Shown here one piece after another: positions 1-11,811 of a stretch of DNA of 64,000 nucleotides (position 1 is its first letter; each line of letters opens with the position of its first letter). The DNA comes from Diploscapter coronatus (Eukaryota > Nematoda > Chromadorea > Rhabditida > Rhabditidae): positions 78,453,201 through 78,517,200 of the forward strand of contig OZ038422.1 in assembly GCA_964036155.1 (NCBI GenBank), in the 5' to 3' direction. Under the pieces are notes generated by a model. It did no database searches, was not told the DNA's origin, and was given only the letters and a program-made list of their open reading frames with translations. A program made the position numbers and the translations under genes.

Positions 1-265
1 AGACTTGCATACAATGATCGATAATTCAAAGTGACTCGACAATGATGATAAAGCGAAATAAAATTGTGCCAGAAAAATAACGCTGCAAAATTTGAACATA
101 CATGTTAAAAGCTTGAACCAAACACTTGACACATGAAGAAAATCCAAAAATATGCGAATCGGAATTCTCAAGTCTTTCGTATTGTCGTTGAACACGTTTC
201 CCTTCGAAATTTTTCCACTTTACATAATATATATTTTATAAAAGATTTTTTCTTCGTATTTTCAG

Positions 266-2295
266 AATGGAAACACTGATCTACAATTTGGTGTTCGAGA
301 CAGATTTGGCTGAGACGCAGGCAGAAATCGATGAGTTCAAGAAGCGCAACGCGGAGGCGATCGAGAAGAACAGAAAGAGACTGGACGAGGATCAGCAGTG
401 GGTTGCCAGCCATCTCAAGGAGGAGGAGCACATGAAACACCGACTCAGGACTCTCAGGCAGGAGGACGCGGTTCGCATTTTTATCTGATTTTGGAAAAGT
501 TTCATTTGAGTTTTGAGGGATATTCACTCTGAAGCAAACGGAATTTGACGTGGCGAAGGGCATTACAGAAAAGCGATAGATAGTGCAAGAAAAGAAAGAA
601 AAAGATGGAGAAAAACGAGAAATAGCGTTGTTTTTGTTGGTGTAGGGTCTCTGATTGATGTGAACATTTTTATGGCAAATGTTCAGCTGCAAAATGACCG
701 TGAAGCTTCTGGACAGGTTTAAGTGTAGTTAAAGTTTCGGAAAAAAGTTAAAATTCTGTTTCACGACAGTTTTTGTAGTTGAACACTTTTCATAAAAATG
801 CACGAATCAATCAGAAACTTGGCACCAAAGACCGAGACGAGCAAAGTCCTCTTTTTGCTAGTGTTCGCTTCAGTGTATATTGATAGTTTTGAAAACTTGA
901 TGACACCAGATGCTACAATACGCATTGAAAGAAGCGATTAGAAGTCGCAAATTTTCAAATTCCTTCTAGTAGATTCATTGTTCTAAATCTAAATTGATAA
1001 ATTCTATCGAAAATTAAAACTGGAGTATTATTGCGGTGAAGAAGCAATATAGTAAATCATCAAAAATACAGTAATGTAATGTTTGTGATTTTCTGCGTTT
1101 GCAGTATTTCAAACTTTCAGAAAGAGAATGAAAAGTCGACGGGCGTCGATCCGAAGGCCATCATCGAGGAGCTCAAAAATTCAAAGGACGATGCTGAGGT
1201 TGCAAAGTTGTAATTTATGAAAGTCTTTTTGTTTGTGAGATATTTATTTTCTAAAAAAAAATAAACTAATAATTTAGTCAAAAAATATGCATGTTAAAAA
1301 ATTTCAGTCGATCCTGGACCGTGAAAGGAAACGTCAAATCGAGAAGCTCATGCAAGAAAAGGCCGAGGCTGAGAAGGAGAAGCGACGAAAGAAAGGTGGG
1401 TTTTCTATGGGATAAAATTTCTTTATTCTCACTACTACTCTGAAACATAGATGGCATTCTTCGAGTACAATAAGTTGATGAAAATTTCCATTTTTCCCTG
1501 AAATATTGAAACTTCTGGTCCTGCCTTTTGAAGCAATGCGATGAAAGGTGAAATGAAAAACTCTACTTGCAGAAGTTCTGTTCCGTAAACGCCAATCAGA
1601 ACAAATGTCGTTCTCGGCGCATCATCGTCTGACTGGACAGAAGTACACTTACAAGGTAACTCAAAGAGATAGCTGAGCAATTTGAGGCAATTATTATTGC
1701 TAATTGCAGCCTTTGGATCTACCGGTCAACGGCCCTCCTTTGCCCTCGCTCGAGGAAATCGAAGCCAGCTATTTGGTCCACATGAAGATCGCTAGTCCGG
1801 TGAGATTCTTCTTTGTTTTTCCCACATAAATTCAAACATCACAAATTGCTTATTCGAAAAGTCGCGATTATGAAATGGTGGATTTTATAGATGATCACTT
1901 TGATCAGCCATTTTATTGCGGAAATTGATCATTTTCATAAAATCGTGATTTTTCTAAATCTTATGACGAAATTTCGTTTTGTTTATGAATCAACAACTTT
2001 TTCTACTCTCACTCCATTACAGGTCTTATGCTCTGGGAAAAGTGAAATAAAACAAATAACGTGTGAAAATGAAACAAGGAAACAGGCATTTTCTATGCAC
2101 ATTAAGCTAAACGCAGGAATCTTTCAAAGAACAAGGCCCGTTATGCCGTACTCTTCTACTCGTCAATTTTAACTTGTGTCTAAAAATGGAATTTAACATT
2201 TTAAATTTCAGCATCGCATCGCCGGTGGCTACACGAGCAGTCTGGGTTGCGAGAGAGCTCTTTTCGAGGCCAGAAATGATCTGCTTTCTTTTTAA
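266..2295 (+). CDS. mnat-1: CDK-activating kinase assembly factor MAT1 (3' part of gene)
   Basis: MAT1 holds CDK7 and cyclin H together as the CDK-activating kinase of TFIIH, acting in the nucleus in transcription and cell-cycle control. Six exons join in phase: 266-470, 1121-1198, 1308-1395, 1573-1655, 1710-1799 and 2212-2295, giving about 208 residues. The first visible exon matches the family's central coiled coil (YNLVFETDLAETQAEIDEFK, then KRNAEAIEKNRKR). The last exon carries the highly conserved C-terminal signature AGGYTSSLGCERAL, seen in human as AGGYTSSLACHRAL. Human MAT1 is 309 residues, so the N-terminal RING finger of roughly 100 residues must be encoded before the window; no RING cysteines are readable in 1-265. 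The ATG at 267 is an internal methionine, because the exon starts after a TTTTCAG acceptor at 265. Identity is firm; the donor GTTCGC at 471 is non-consensus but phase-consistent. Confidence 0.9.
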
Positions 2296-2524
2296 AGTTT
2301 CCGGAAACAGGAACACAAAATTCCGGTTTCGGCTTTTCCTACTTTTCATTTGTTGATCATCAGTCATGTATTCAAAAAACTCTCGACTCTCAGATTTCTT
2401 CATGAGATTTGAAAATCGAAGGTCTTTTTAGCTAGCTTAGTTCGTGTATTCGTTCTTTGTTTTTTGCTAAAGTAGTTTTGTGCGCTACACTCTCATTAGA
2501 TATGGGTTCTTTTTTGTATATCGA

Positions 2525-2530
2525 AATAAA
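2525..2530 (+). terminator. poly(A) signal AATAAA of the mnat-1 unit
   Basis: An AATAAA hexamer lies 230 bp after the mnat-1 stop and about 100 bp before the acceptor that precedes TNPO3. Its position fits 3'-end formation of the upstream gene in a nematode operon. Confidence 0.55.
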
Positions 2531-2620
2531 TGAGATCCTTTTATTTTTCGTTCCTAAATAATCTTGGGTTTGTATCCCAGAAAATATCGGAGGTTTTCAT
2601 CGTTTTTCTTAAAATTTCAA

Positions 2621-2629
2621 ATTTTTCAG
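2621..2629 (+). promoter_or_regulatory. Putative spliced-leader trans-splice acceptor for TNPO3
   Basis: A consensus acceptor ATTTTTCAG ends 13 bases before the TNPO3 start codon. No upstream coding exon in phase is visible, so it is best read as a trans-splice site. Together with the AATAAA at 2525 it gives the roughly 100-base poly(A)-to-acceptor spacing typical of SL2-type operons. A second acceptor-like TTTGTATCCCAG ends at 2580. Confidence 0.5.
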
Positions 2630-2642
2630 ATAGTCAAATCCA

Positions 2643-5600
2643 ATGCAGGATAACGACTTAAGTACCCTGTACCAGGTACAAATTCAAGAAAATTCAAAAT
2701 CGGACGAAAGTCTCAAGTTATTGAGGGTTCGTTCAGACTTGGTTGCAATGCAACTTGCAACCAAGTCTGAACGAGCTCTGAAACTTGCAACAACAAGTTC
2801 AATATGATAAACTCTTGTAGCGAACTTTATCGTTTCTCCCATTCAGGCGATCCATGCGCTGTATAATGGGACGGACACGGGTCAAGCACAGGAGTGGCTC
2901 AACTCGTTTAGGAATTCCGTACGTTTCAACTTCCTTTATTTCTAGACTTCTGAAAAGTACCCGCACCCGCATGCCTATATTTGCAGGATGAAGCGGTTGC
3001 GAGTCTATTTTCTCTCTAGTTTTGGACGTCTTTTTGTTTCAAAAAGTTTTAATCTCGAATAATTTCACTCACTGATTACTGATTTTCTAATGATTGAAAA
3101 TTGCATCTCTTTCGTAAACACTTGTAACGCTGCGATGTAGTCATCAAAGAATGGTCATATTTGACGAAAGGGTTTTGGAGAAAGCTTTTATTTTCTTTTT
3201 TTATTATTTTTGATTCATTAAATAGTTTTTTTTTTAGAAATAATAATCATCCCTGAAGTTATTTAAAAAAAAGAATTATTATTTGAGGTGCACGCGTGGA
3301 CGCTGTGCGATCAAATTCTCTCGCAGCGACTGGACCCGTTGGCCTGCTACTTCGCGTCGCAGACGCTCAAATTCAAGATCTCGAAACATCTCAAGGAATT
3401 GCCAGAGGAAAACTATCCACCTCTCAGGGAGAGTCTCATCAATCACTTGAGGTGAGCTTACAGCATTTGTTTTCTTTCAAATTTAACCCCACTTTTACTT
3501 ATTTCGATATTTGAAAATTCACGATGAGATTTAATCAAATTTTTCTTTTTGTCGCTTCTAAACGGCTCTTGAACTCGGCAACTTCTTTCTTGCAAGACTA
3601 AAGAAAATTATATTTTACCTGAAACATGATAAAGTGATAAAAATTGTTATATTTTCCAGTTTCTTCGGTGCAGCGTCACACGACCAGCACGCAGAGGCGA
3701 CGTCGACGCAGCTGTGTCTGGCCATTGCAGACCTCTATATCCAAGTGCCGCAATGGAACAATTGGATTGCTGATCTACTCAATCAGTAAGATTATTGCAT
3801 AACTATCCAACACCAAGTTAGTTAACTGACATCGTTTTTCGATCATCAAAGTCTATATTTGAAATTCGAAGCTGAGACTTGAAAACGTCTCTCATTACCT
3901 GCTTGTTTTATTTTGATGACTCCTGAGAAATTTTATGCCAGTAGTCCACTTTCTATTGTCCATGAATGATTAGTTTTTAGTCTTTTTCTGGAAATTGAAA
4001 AACTTATAATTTTTTAAACTCTTCCAGATTCACGAGCCAACAAGGCGACCGCACCTCGATGCTGCTCACTCTGCTCAGGGTCTTCCCCGAGGAAATCAAC
4101 GAGGTTTTCTCAATTTCATTGAGTTTTTTAAAGAAAATGTTCAGGTGAAAGTGGGTGAGAACCGAAGGAAGCAGATCCGAGAAGAATTGGCTGTGAATGC
4201 ATCCAGTGTCTTTCTTTACTTGGTGAGAGTTGGAATATTAAAAATGAAATTATGAAGGCAAGTTCGATACATGCAATGAGTACTTTGTGAGAAAATAATA
4301 AAATATGCTGGATGAAAGGGAGTAAAAAATCTTAATAATTTTTGCCTGCTTATGTGTAGAGTAATTCAAACGATCCTTCGCCAAATACGGAAACTCACCA
4401 ACAGTTTTAGAAAGAAAATCATCAATTTGTCATTTTCAGACGCATGTCCTCCAACATGGCCAGAACAATGCGGATATGCTGAAGCGGGTGAGTTAATTAG
4501 TCAATTTAATGATGATTAGGAGAATTGGACGTTAATCACCCAATTATCTCTCAAATTGCAGGTATTTGTGTGTCTGTCGGCCTATCTCCAGAATCCCGTT
4601 CTGTCGACGGACGATTTCGCCACGAGCGCTCTGCTCATGTCCATCTTTCATGTCGTGGTTAGATTTAAGTGACATTCTTTGTAGGATAGGAAATATGCTA
4701 ATGTGTTCGGACAAGCTGTAGAATGATGATAGTCGAATATTAGCCATATGAACGAGTATCCTCAAGGGTTCCCACCCATATGACCTACATTCGGTTGCAA
4801 TCATTATACAACTTGTACGGAGCTTTTCTGAATCTTACAGAGCATGCCTCTTAAAAACTATTTTTAAGACTGATTTTCTAAACATTTTCATTTCACTGAT
4901 GGTTTTAAATAGTTTTTACCTTTGATGGCTTAGGGTTCAAATTAGGTAAATGACAGATTTTGGAAAATTAATCCAGCCAGTTTACATTTTCTAGTTCATA
5001 TTGAAGTCTTTGCTCGTTCAGGGCACTCCCGATGTGCTGAGCAGTCTGCACGAGGCGGCAAGCGACGTGATCGTCTCGGCACTTTTGAGGGCCGAGGACC
5101 AGGGCGCTCATCTCGCTCTCGCTAAAAGTCTACAGGTGAAACTACCTCCTGAGTTTCGAAGAAAAATAATATTTCAGCGAAACATATACCAGTTGGCAGA
5201 GCCGTTCAACAGAGCGGTCGAAATCGAAGATCTGGACAAGTAGGAAATTGTTTCTTTTTAACTTCTACATGCTCAAAAATTGGAAAAGTGGCGAAAATTA
5301 CAATCTTTTAATGATATTACCGCTATCAATGTAAAAATATTGAAATATTGTGATCTTCTTTGATTGAACTACTTCTTGATCATAAATATTCTCGAGTAGC
5401 AAGATTCTGTAATTCTGAAAGTACTTTTGGTTCGAATTTAGCATTTTCAAACTATTCGATATTTTTAAAGGAGCTTAGAGAGTTGTCATCTTTTTTCAGA
5501 CTGAACAACTACGCCCGCATGTTCGTGGAGCTGAACGAGTCTTTGGTTGAACCGTTGGTGAACAAGACCTCGGACGACATCAGCGAGTTGGGCAGTCTCT

Positions 5601-8600
5601 ACTCCATGGACTTGCTGCTCCTTGTCGCCGGACATCATGATTATTCAGTGAGCTCCTCTTTAAACATTCAGTTTTATAGATACTGGTCATCAAAATTTTG
5701 TCAATTTGTATCTGACATAATAACGAGTTTTTTGCTTATCATATATTTTCATTTCTAGCAATGGATTTTACTATTACGCAATTTGCTATCTCCATCAATT
5801 GCCAAAGAATTTCTATTTTGAGTTGATCGAGATGACCTTCAATGTGTGGTATCGGATCTCCGAGGCTCTGTTCATGGTCGATGATCAGGATCACGTCGCC
5901 AGGTTCAGGCCGTATGTCAACAGGTAAATTATCGTACATAGCTCAAATTTATGTCTTTTCACTTTCTATACTTGAAGAAGATGTCATCGTTTTTCTTCGT
6001 TGATCTTCTGTTTTCTTGGTGATTCTCAGAAGGAAAAGTGAATTGAAACTTTAACGATAGGCTGCTAAGCATCCCCCCAAACACTTCCTCGCTGTTTTCT
6101 TTTTCATGCACTATTTCTTGCTCTTTTTTCTTTCCCGCCTTGGGAGAATGATTTACGCAGCCGTAACTATCTTTACCGATTTCGTTAAATCCATGCATTA
6201 ATTATCGCGAAAATTTGCAGATTCCTGATGTGCCTCTACCGACACTGTCGACTCGACTTGGACGAGGAATCGCTGCCAGATCAGTCCAGTGAATTCGCCG
6301 ATTTCAGGCTTAAGGTCGATTTTCGACTAATTTGTTGTATTTGTTATTCTTTCTAATTTTCTGAAACAAGTTATTTTATCAAGCTCTCAATAAGCTTGGC
6401 AGTTTGATCATTTTGACTGCTTCAGGCTGTGGAAGCGATTCGGGACGTCGTGTTCATTGTTGGAACAAACGAGTGCATTCAGATGGTAAGGGCTTAAAAC
6501 TGAATAAAGCGAAGGTGGTGCTTTCTAGATGTACGAAGTTCTTCGCTCAGCCTCGCAATGGAACGAAACGGAGGCGGCCCTGTTCATCATCGCCACTGTC
6601 ATCAATAACCTCATGCCGTGAGTCGAAATTTAGCAATGTTCACGACTAATGTTTGGATACGTTTAAAAATCGAATGAAATAATGAAATTTGAATTCAAAA
6701 TGGGACTTGTGGAGTAGCGTCAAGCATTAAATTTTAGAACAAATAACATCTATGAAGGGTTTTCTCGATCTTATCTACTGTTTGAAAATACCAATTCTCT
6801 GAGAGAATCAGCTTTGAGCTTTTCCATATTTTTCTTTCAAAGATATTCTCCGAATTAATTGTTCTCAGAGAAGAAGACGGAATGGTGCCTGAATTGGTGA
6901 CGTCGATCGTGGCGCTGGACGCAAATTCTCACCCGGCGCTCATCGCCACGTCCATCAATCTGCTGGGCGGCTGCAACGAATGGCTCGAGAAGCATCGCGT
7001 TTATTTGGGTAGGACCATTTTATTCTTGTATTTATTGTTATCCAAACTATCCAAATTTTTCTGAATTAAATTTACCGAAAGATCGGAAAACTTATTTTTT
7101 GTTCTTCTTTTTAATGACATACAGAATCATAGACGATGATATTTTTATTTGTAAAAATTTTCGATTTGCTGTTACCGCTTCCTTTCGAAGAGAATAGCTT
7201 AGAATATTTTCGTTTCAATTCGAGATAGTTGATTAGGCTCGTCATTATTTTTAGCAGTCAATTTTATAGGGGGGATTTTTTGTAAGATCTTCCTGAAACA
7301 TATTTAGACGGTTTTTCTAATACCATAAATTTGCAGAACAAGTGATGCCGTGGCTGCTGCGATTCGCCTCTTCCCCACTTTATTGCCAGATGGCCTCGGA
7401 ATCCATTGAAAAGGTCATTTTTGATTTATAAAAAAAAATCAGTAACATTCTATTTTCATCTGGATTTTCAAGACATATGAAGATATGGAATACATTATCA
7501 CAAATTTAAATCGTGCCATCATATGCTGAAAGCTGATAGCGTAATTTTCGATATCTTTTTTGTTACATTCTACCCTCTTTATTGTCTTGCAATTCGATAT
7601 TGTGCAAAACAACTGGAACTAGAATACTTTTCCAGATCGTCTCCTACTCTGCAATCGATTTGGTGTCCCTGATTCGTCCCTTGATGCAATTGATTCCCAG
7701 TCTCCAGACCAGTCAGACCAACGGCACGCAAATCGAGGCCGCCATTTCTTCTATTCTCAAAGGTTCGGTACTTTTTTTTATTATTTGAACAATTTAATTG
7801 AAGCTACATTTTGGGAAACAATTACGGAAACTATTACGCTCCTTTATTTAGAGTTATTTTTTGAGAGTGAAATATTGGATTTTCAAATCGTAACAAATTT
7901 TACTCAATGAACTAAGTTGTACTTTGAAATTATTAAGGTTTTATGCGGTAATTTCTTTTCAAATTTAAATTTCCAGCCTGCTCGACTCTGATCGTCCACT
8001 TGCGGCCTGAGGAGATGAAAATGGCCTTTGAAGAGCTGTGCAAGCCGATCGTCGAAAATCTCCACAGGGTAGGGTTCAGGATCGACAAAAATATATCCTT
8101 GACATTATCTTTCCAACATTTCTAAAAATGGAATAAATTAGAATATTGGCAGGACTAAATAATGCCCTTTCACGAAATGTTATGTCACGGAAAAGATTTT
8201 GTTTTTGTAAATTTTTATACGACCAGCAGAATGTCTATTTGCAGATCCTGCACCACGACATGAGCAGTCCGAATTTGTCTGCAGCAATCTCGTCTTCTCT
8301 ATCGGCCAGACCTTCCATCGTTGTCAGCAAATCTGCACCCATCCTCACCCCGACCGGACTCGCTCCCGCTCCTTCTCCTGCTAGGTTCGAAAATCTTTCA
8401 ATTATCAAGTCGAAAATATGAATTATTTTGAGAAGATTTTCAACTAATTTCCGACTCAGGTCAAATGGAATTGAAATTTGAAACAAAAAACAACTTTAAT
8501 CGAATCTGCTCAAAATATCTCATTGGAATTCAAGCTCGCTCACACTATGTTCTTTTCCGCATTCATTTTTTCCTAAAAATGTATTCCTGAGTACTGAAAT

Positions 8601-11600
8601 CTATCTTAAAAATCTACGTTCGGCAAAGTGGATCTTTTTTCCAGCTCTGGTTCCTCGGCAGACAAGGAAAACGACAAATCGGTTGGAAGTTGGACTCGAT
8701 TGGCTAATGAGCCAGTGCTGTGGATCGACAGGGTCGCGTCCATCTTCAGGGAGGTCTGCAAACCGCAGGTACTTTTCAGCAACTTTGTTGATAGTTTTGT
8801 GCAAAAGCTTTAATTCAATAGACTCGATACGGAAAAACGTCTCGTTTTCCACGTGTTTCAGTCTAACATCTTCAATGTTTAGATTGAAATTAGTGTCAAA
8901 ACAATGAAAGGCAAAGTTTTTAATCAAGTTTAATGATCTTTCTTCCATAAAAGTAGTAATATTTGAGTCGCTCTCGATAGCGAACACTTCGGCCGACTCA
9001 TCGCAGAGAGCACCCTGGATGGACGTCGCGCATCATCTCTATGAGGTTTGTTAAAATTCTATTCTGAAATTGGTCGCATTCTTCATATTAGTTTTTTCTT
9101 TCAAATAGCTATCAATTATTCGTCTTTTGTATAACAATACGTCCGAATATCGACTGCTCGAATAAGAAAGAAAGACAAATCAAATTGAAATTTATTTAGA
9201 AATTTTCATATATTGTTAATATTAGAATTATCTGATATCAAATTTTGAGAATTTGAGGGGAAGATGGAACTTATTTAAAGAATTTTCCAACGGGTTATAA
9301 TTAAGATTCTGTCAATGACTCTGAAGAAGTACGATAGCAACTACAGAATTGTCGAACACTGCTGCAGATCCATCAGGTGAAACATAACTAGACTAATTGC
9401 TAACTGGCTAATTAACTCGACTATTTAACTTAATTAACGTTAATTTATTACCTAATTATAATAGTTATCTGCAGATTTCTCATACGCTCCCTCGGAATTC
9501 AATCCATCGGGTTCGTCAATCAACTCGTTCCTTTGGTAAGCGTTTCAATTTTTCATTTTATTTTTTGCCAAATTTGCAAATGAGTGCTGTGAGATGCGTA
9601 ATTTCGACTTTGAAAATTCTTCAATCAATTCGTATCTCTGATTCAAATCTCTCATCCAAAGATAAAGGATAGAATCTGAAAACGGGCTTAAACAATGTGT
9701 CACTTTTCAGATGAAAGACATATACTCCCGACACAAGCACTCGTGTTTCCTCTACCTGGCCTCGATTCTGGTTGACGAGTATGGCGCGATAGAGACTGTC
9801 CGACCGGGACTGCTCGATATGCTCGAAGTATGAACAAGAAAGTTTTGTTGGAAATCAATTTGTTTATTATAATGCAAAAATATCTTCTTTTTCAAATGTA
9901 ATACAAGATTTTTTAAAAATTAATCTGTGAATTTGAGTCCTTGGCCTCTGGAACATTCCCCCTTCTGCTCGGTCCGAGCGGATTCCGCGACCATCCCGAC
10001 ACTGTCGATGATCTTTTCAGGCTGTCTACCAGGTACAAATTAGAAATTTATAGTTTTTAAAACTCGGCTCCGTCATAAAAATGCCTTTATTGGCATGTCA
10101 AATTCGCATTTCATTTTTATGAATAAGATCAAGATATTGGAATATTATATAGCGTCAAAAATGGCATTTCGATGGATAGGTTGTTCATATTCATTTGTTT
10201 ATGTTGCACATAATTGAAGATTATTATCGAAGTTGTACGAATTCAATTCTATCATTGAAATTTTGAAACGTATTCTAAAATCAATAATGTTTGATTATGC
10301 AGATTTACAACCCGCGCCCCCTCGATCTTCTTCGTGCACCCGATCGCGAGATCTCTCTTCGAGTGCGGACTCCAGTGTCTCTACCTCGACCACGTCGATG
10401 CCAATCGCCAGGTAGGCTAAATATTTAACATTTCAGTAAATTTCTGATAATTAGTCTTTTACAAGGGAAGATTTGATCTAAAGTCCCGCTTTTCGAATAG
10501 AAACAAGTGGAATACCTATTGAATCTACATCGCTGATTACAAATATGCGAAAAAGTTTCCTATTTTGTCAATTTTTGAATCATAAACCAGTGATTTTCTT
10601 GAGATTGTCTTATTTCAGGTGACGAAATTCTTCATCGAGATAATCGAACAGCTGCTCGCAGCGAAGAAGGCAGGGTATGTGGACGAGGGAGTGCAGGCCG
10701 CGGAGAGACTTGTCTTCGAGATGGGGGCTGTCATGGTCGAGAAGGCTCTTCATGCTGCATTATTCAAGGTGCATTCTTAATTCTTACTCTTTCCGGCAAC
10801 TCGAAAATATCTCAACGACGCAACATGAAGAAATATCATACAAAACGAAATCCTTCTTCTACCCGCACAGACCTAAATACCATTTCACGATGCTGCATAA
10901 CGACGTTTGAACATTTCCAAATAGTATCTTGTCATCATTATTCACTAAATACAGAGACTTTCTTTCATATACTAGCCAGCAAGAAGCAGATAAGAAAAAT
11001 CTAAGTTTTCTCAAACAATTATTATTATCAAGGAGTACATACCAAACAGATTATGGCGTACTGGATTTAGTATAAATTTCAATTAAAGAATGAGAAACCC
11101 GCATTTTTCTTCTATAAATATAGAAGACATATTGCAGGTCTCAGGCAGTCTGCGTCGCGACATGGCTGAGATCATTCAGCTGTCTGGGAGGATCGATCGA
11201 GTCGTATGTTTTATTTAGTTCTATTTTTTGAAAAATAATTGAAAAGAATGAGAATTTCTAAGTAAGGTACGATTCTTCTGATTTGAAATGATTAGACGTT
11301 TTTTTCCATCTTGAACAAGTTTAATTTTTAAGTTGGTTCTGAAAATTCATCTGTTTGCAGAAACAACGCGAATGGCTGGTCGCAGCGACTGCCTCTCTGC
11401 CCCGTGGTTCGCTCTGCGCCACTGAAGAACAGCTCAGGCAATTCGTCGACAACGTCACTAATGAGTCAGTAATTTAAGAAAAAGAATATTTTCACTCGTT
11501 TCGAAAATGGCATTTTATCCTTAAAAAATCGCATCTTGCAATTCGAATTTTCTCCTACCGAAACTTATCTGAATTTTATATTTATTTTGACGTTTCGAAT

Positions 11601-11811
11601 ATGTTTCAAAGTGATCACAAAATTTAAGAATAGATATTTACGACTAGTCCCCTTTTTCCCGAAAGTTTAACAAATTTCATGAGACACTTTTGAAATGTTA
11701 ATTTTATGGCTCAAAGACACAAGTACACAAAAATTGATTCGTTTTAGTCGCGACCAGTCGATTCGCTCGGTGTTCCAGCAGATGCGAGACCTGATTCAAC
11801 TGTACGAGTAG
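2643..11811 (+). CDS. TNPO3: Transportin-3 / importin-13-like nuclear import receptor
   Basis: TNPO3 is an importin-beta family receptor that carries phosphorylated SR splicing factors into the nucleus and releases them on RanGTP. Thirty-one exons keep phase throughout and give 991 residues (human 923): 2643-2675, 2847-2918, 3288-3451, 3660-3785, 4028-4103, 4145-4222, 4440-4487, 4562-4657, 5022-5135, 5178-5239, 5500-5647, 5823-5923, 6221-6314, 6426-6485, 6529-6617, 6869-7008, 7337-7413, 7636-7762, 7977-8068, 8245-8384, 8645-8768, 8968-9045, 9306-9376, 9475-9535, 9711-9827, 9938-10032, 10303-10411, 10619-10768, 11138-11203, 11361-11464, 11748-11811. Family matches run from end to end: [12 protein letters not shown] near the start, [46 protein letters not shown] and [15 protein letters not shown]. 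Several introns end in TTTGAG rather than TTTCAG, and phase forces that choice. Exons 20-21 add a Ser/Pro-rich linker not seen in the human protein. The start is the ATG just after the trans-splice acceptor. The protein should be a HEAT-repeat solenoid with no membrane segment. Confidence 0.95.
2730..2773. repeat. Perfect 19-bp inverted repeat (hairpin) in TNPO3 intron 1
   Basis: The arm at 2730-2748 (CGTTCAGACTTGGTTGCAA) is exactly complementary to 2755-2773, with a six-base loop. It sits wholly inside the first intron of TNPO3. No mature small RNA can be inferred from sequence alone. Confidence 0.85.

Noticed and set aside
133..265. ATG at 133 as the start of mnat-1
   Set aside because: The frame encodes no RING finger, and a clear TTTTCAG acceptor ends at 265; the true 5' end is outside the window.
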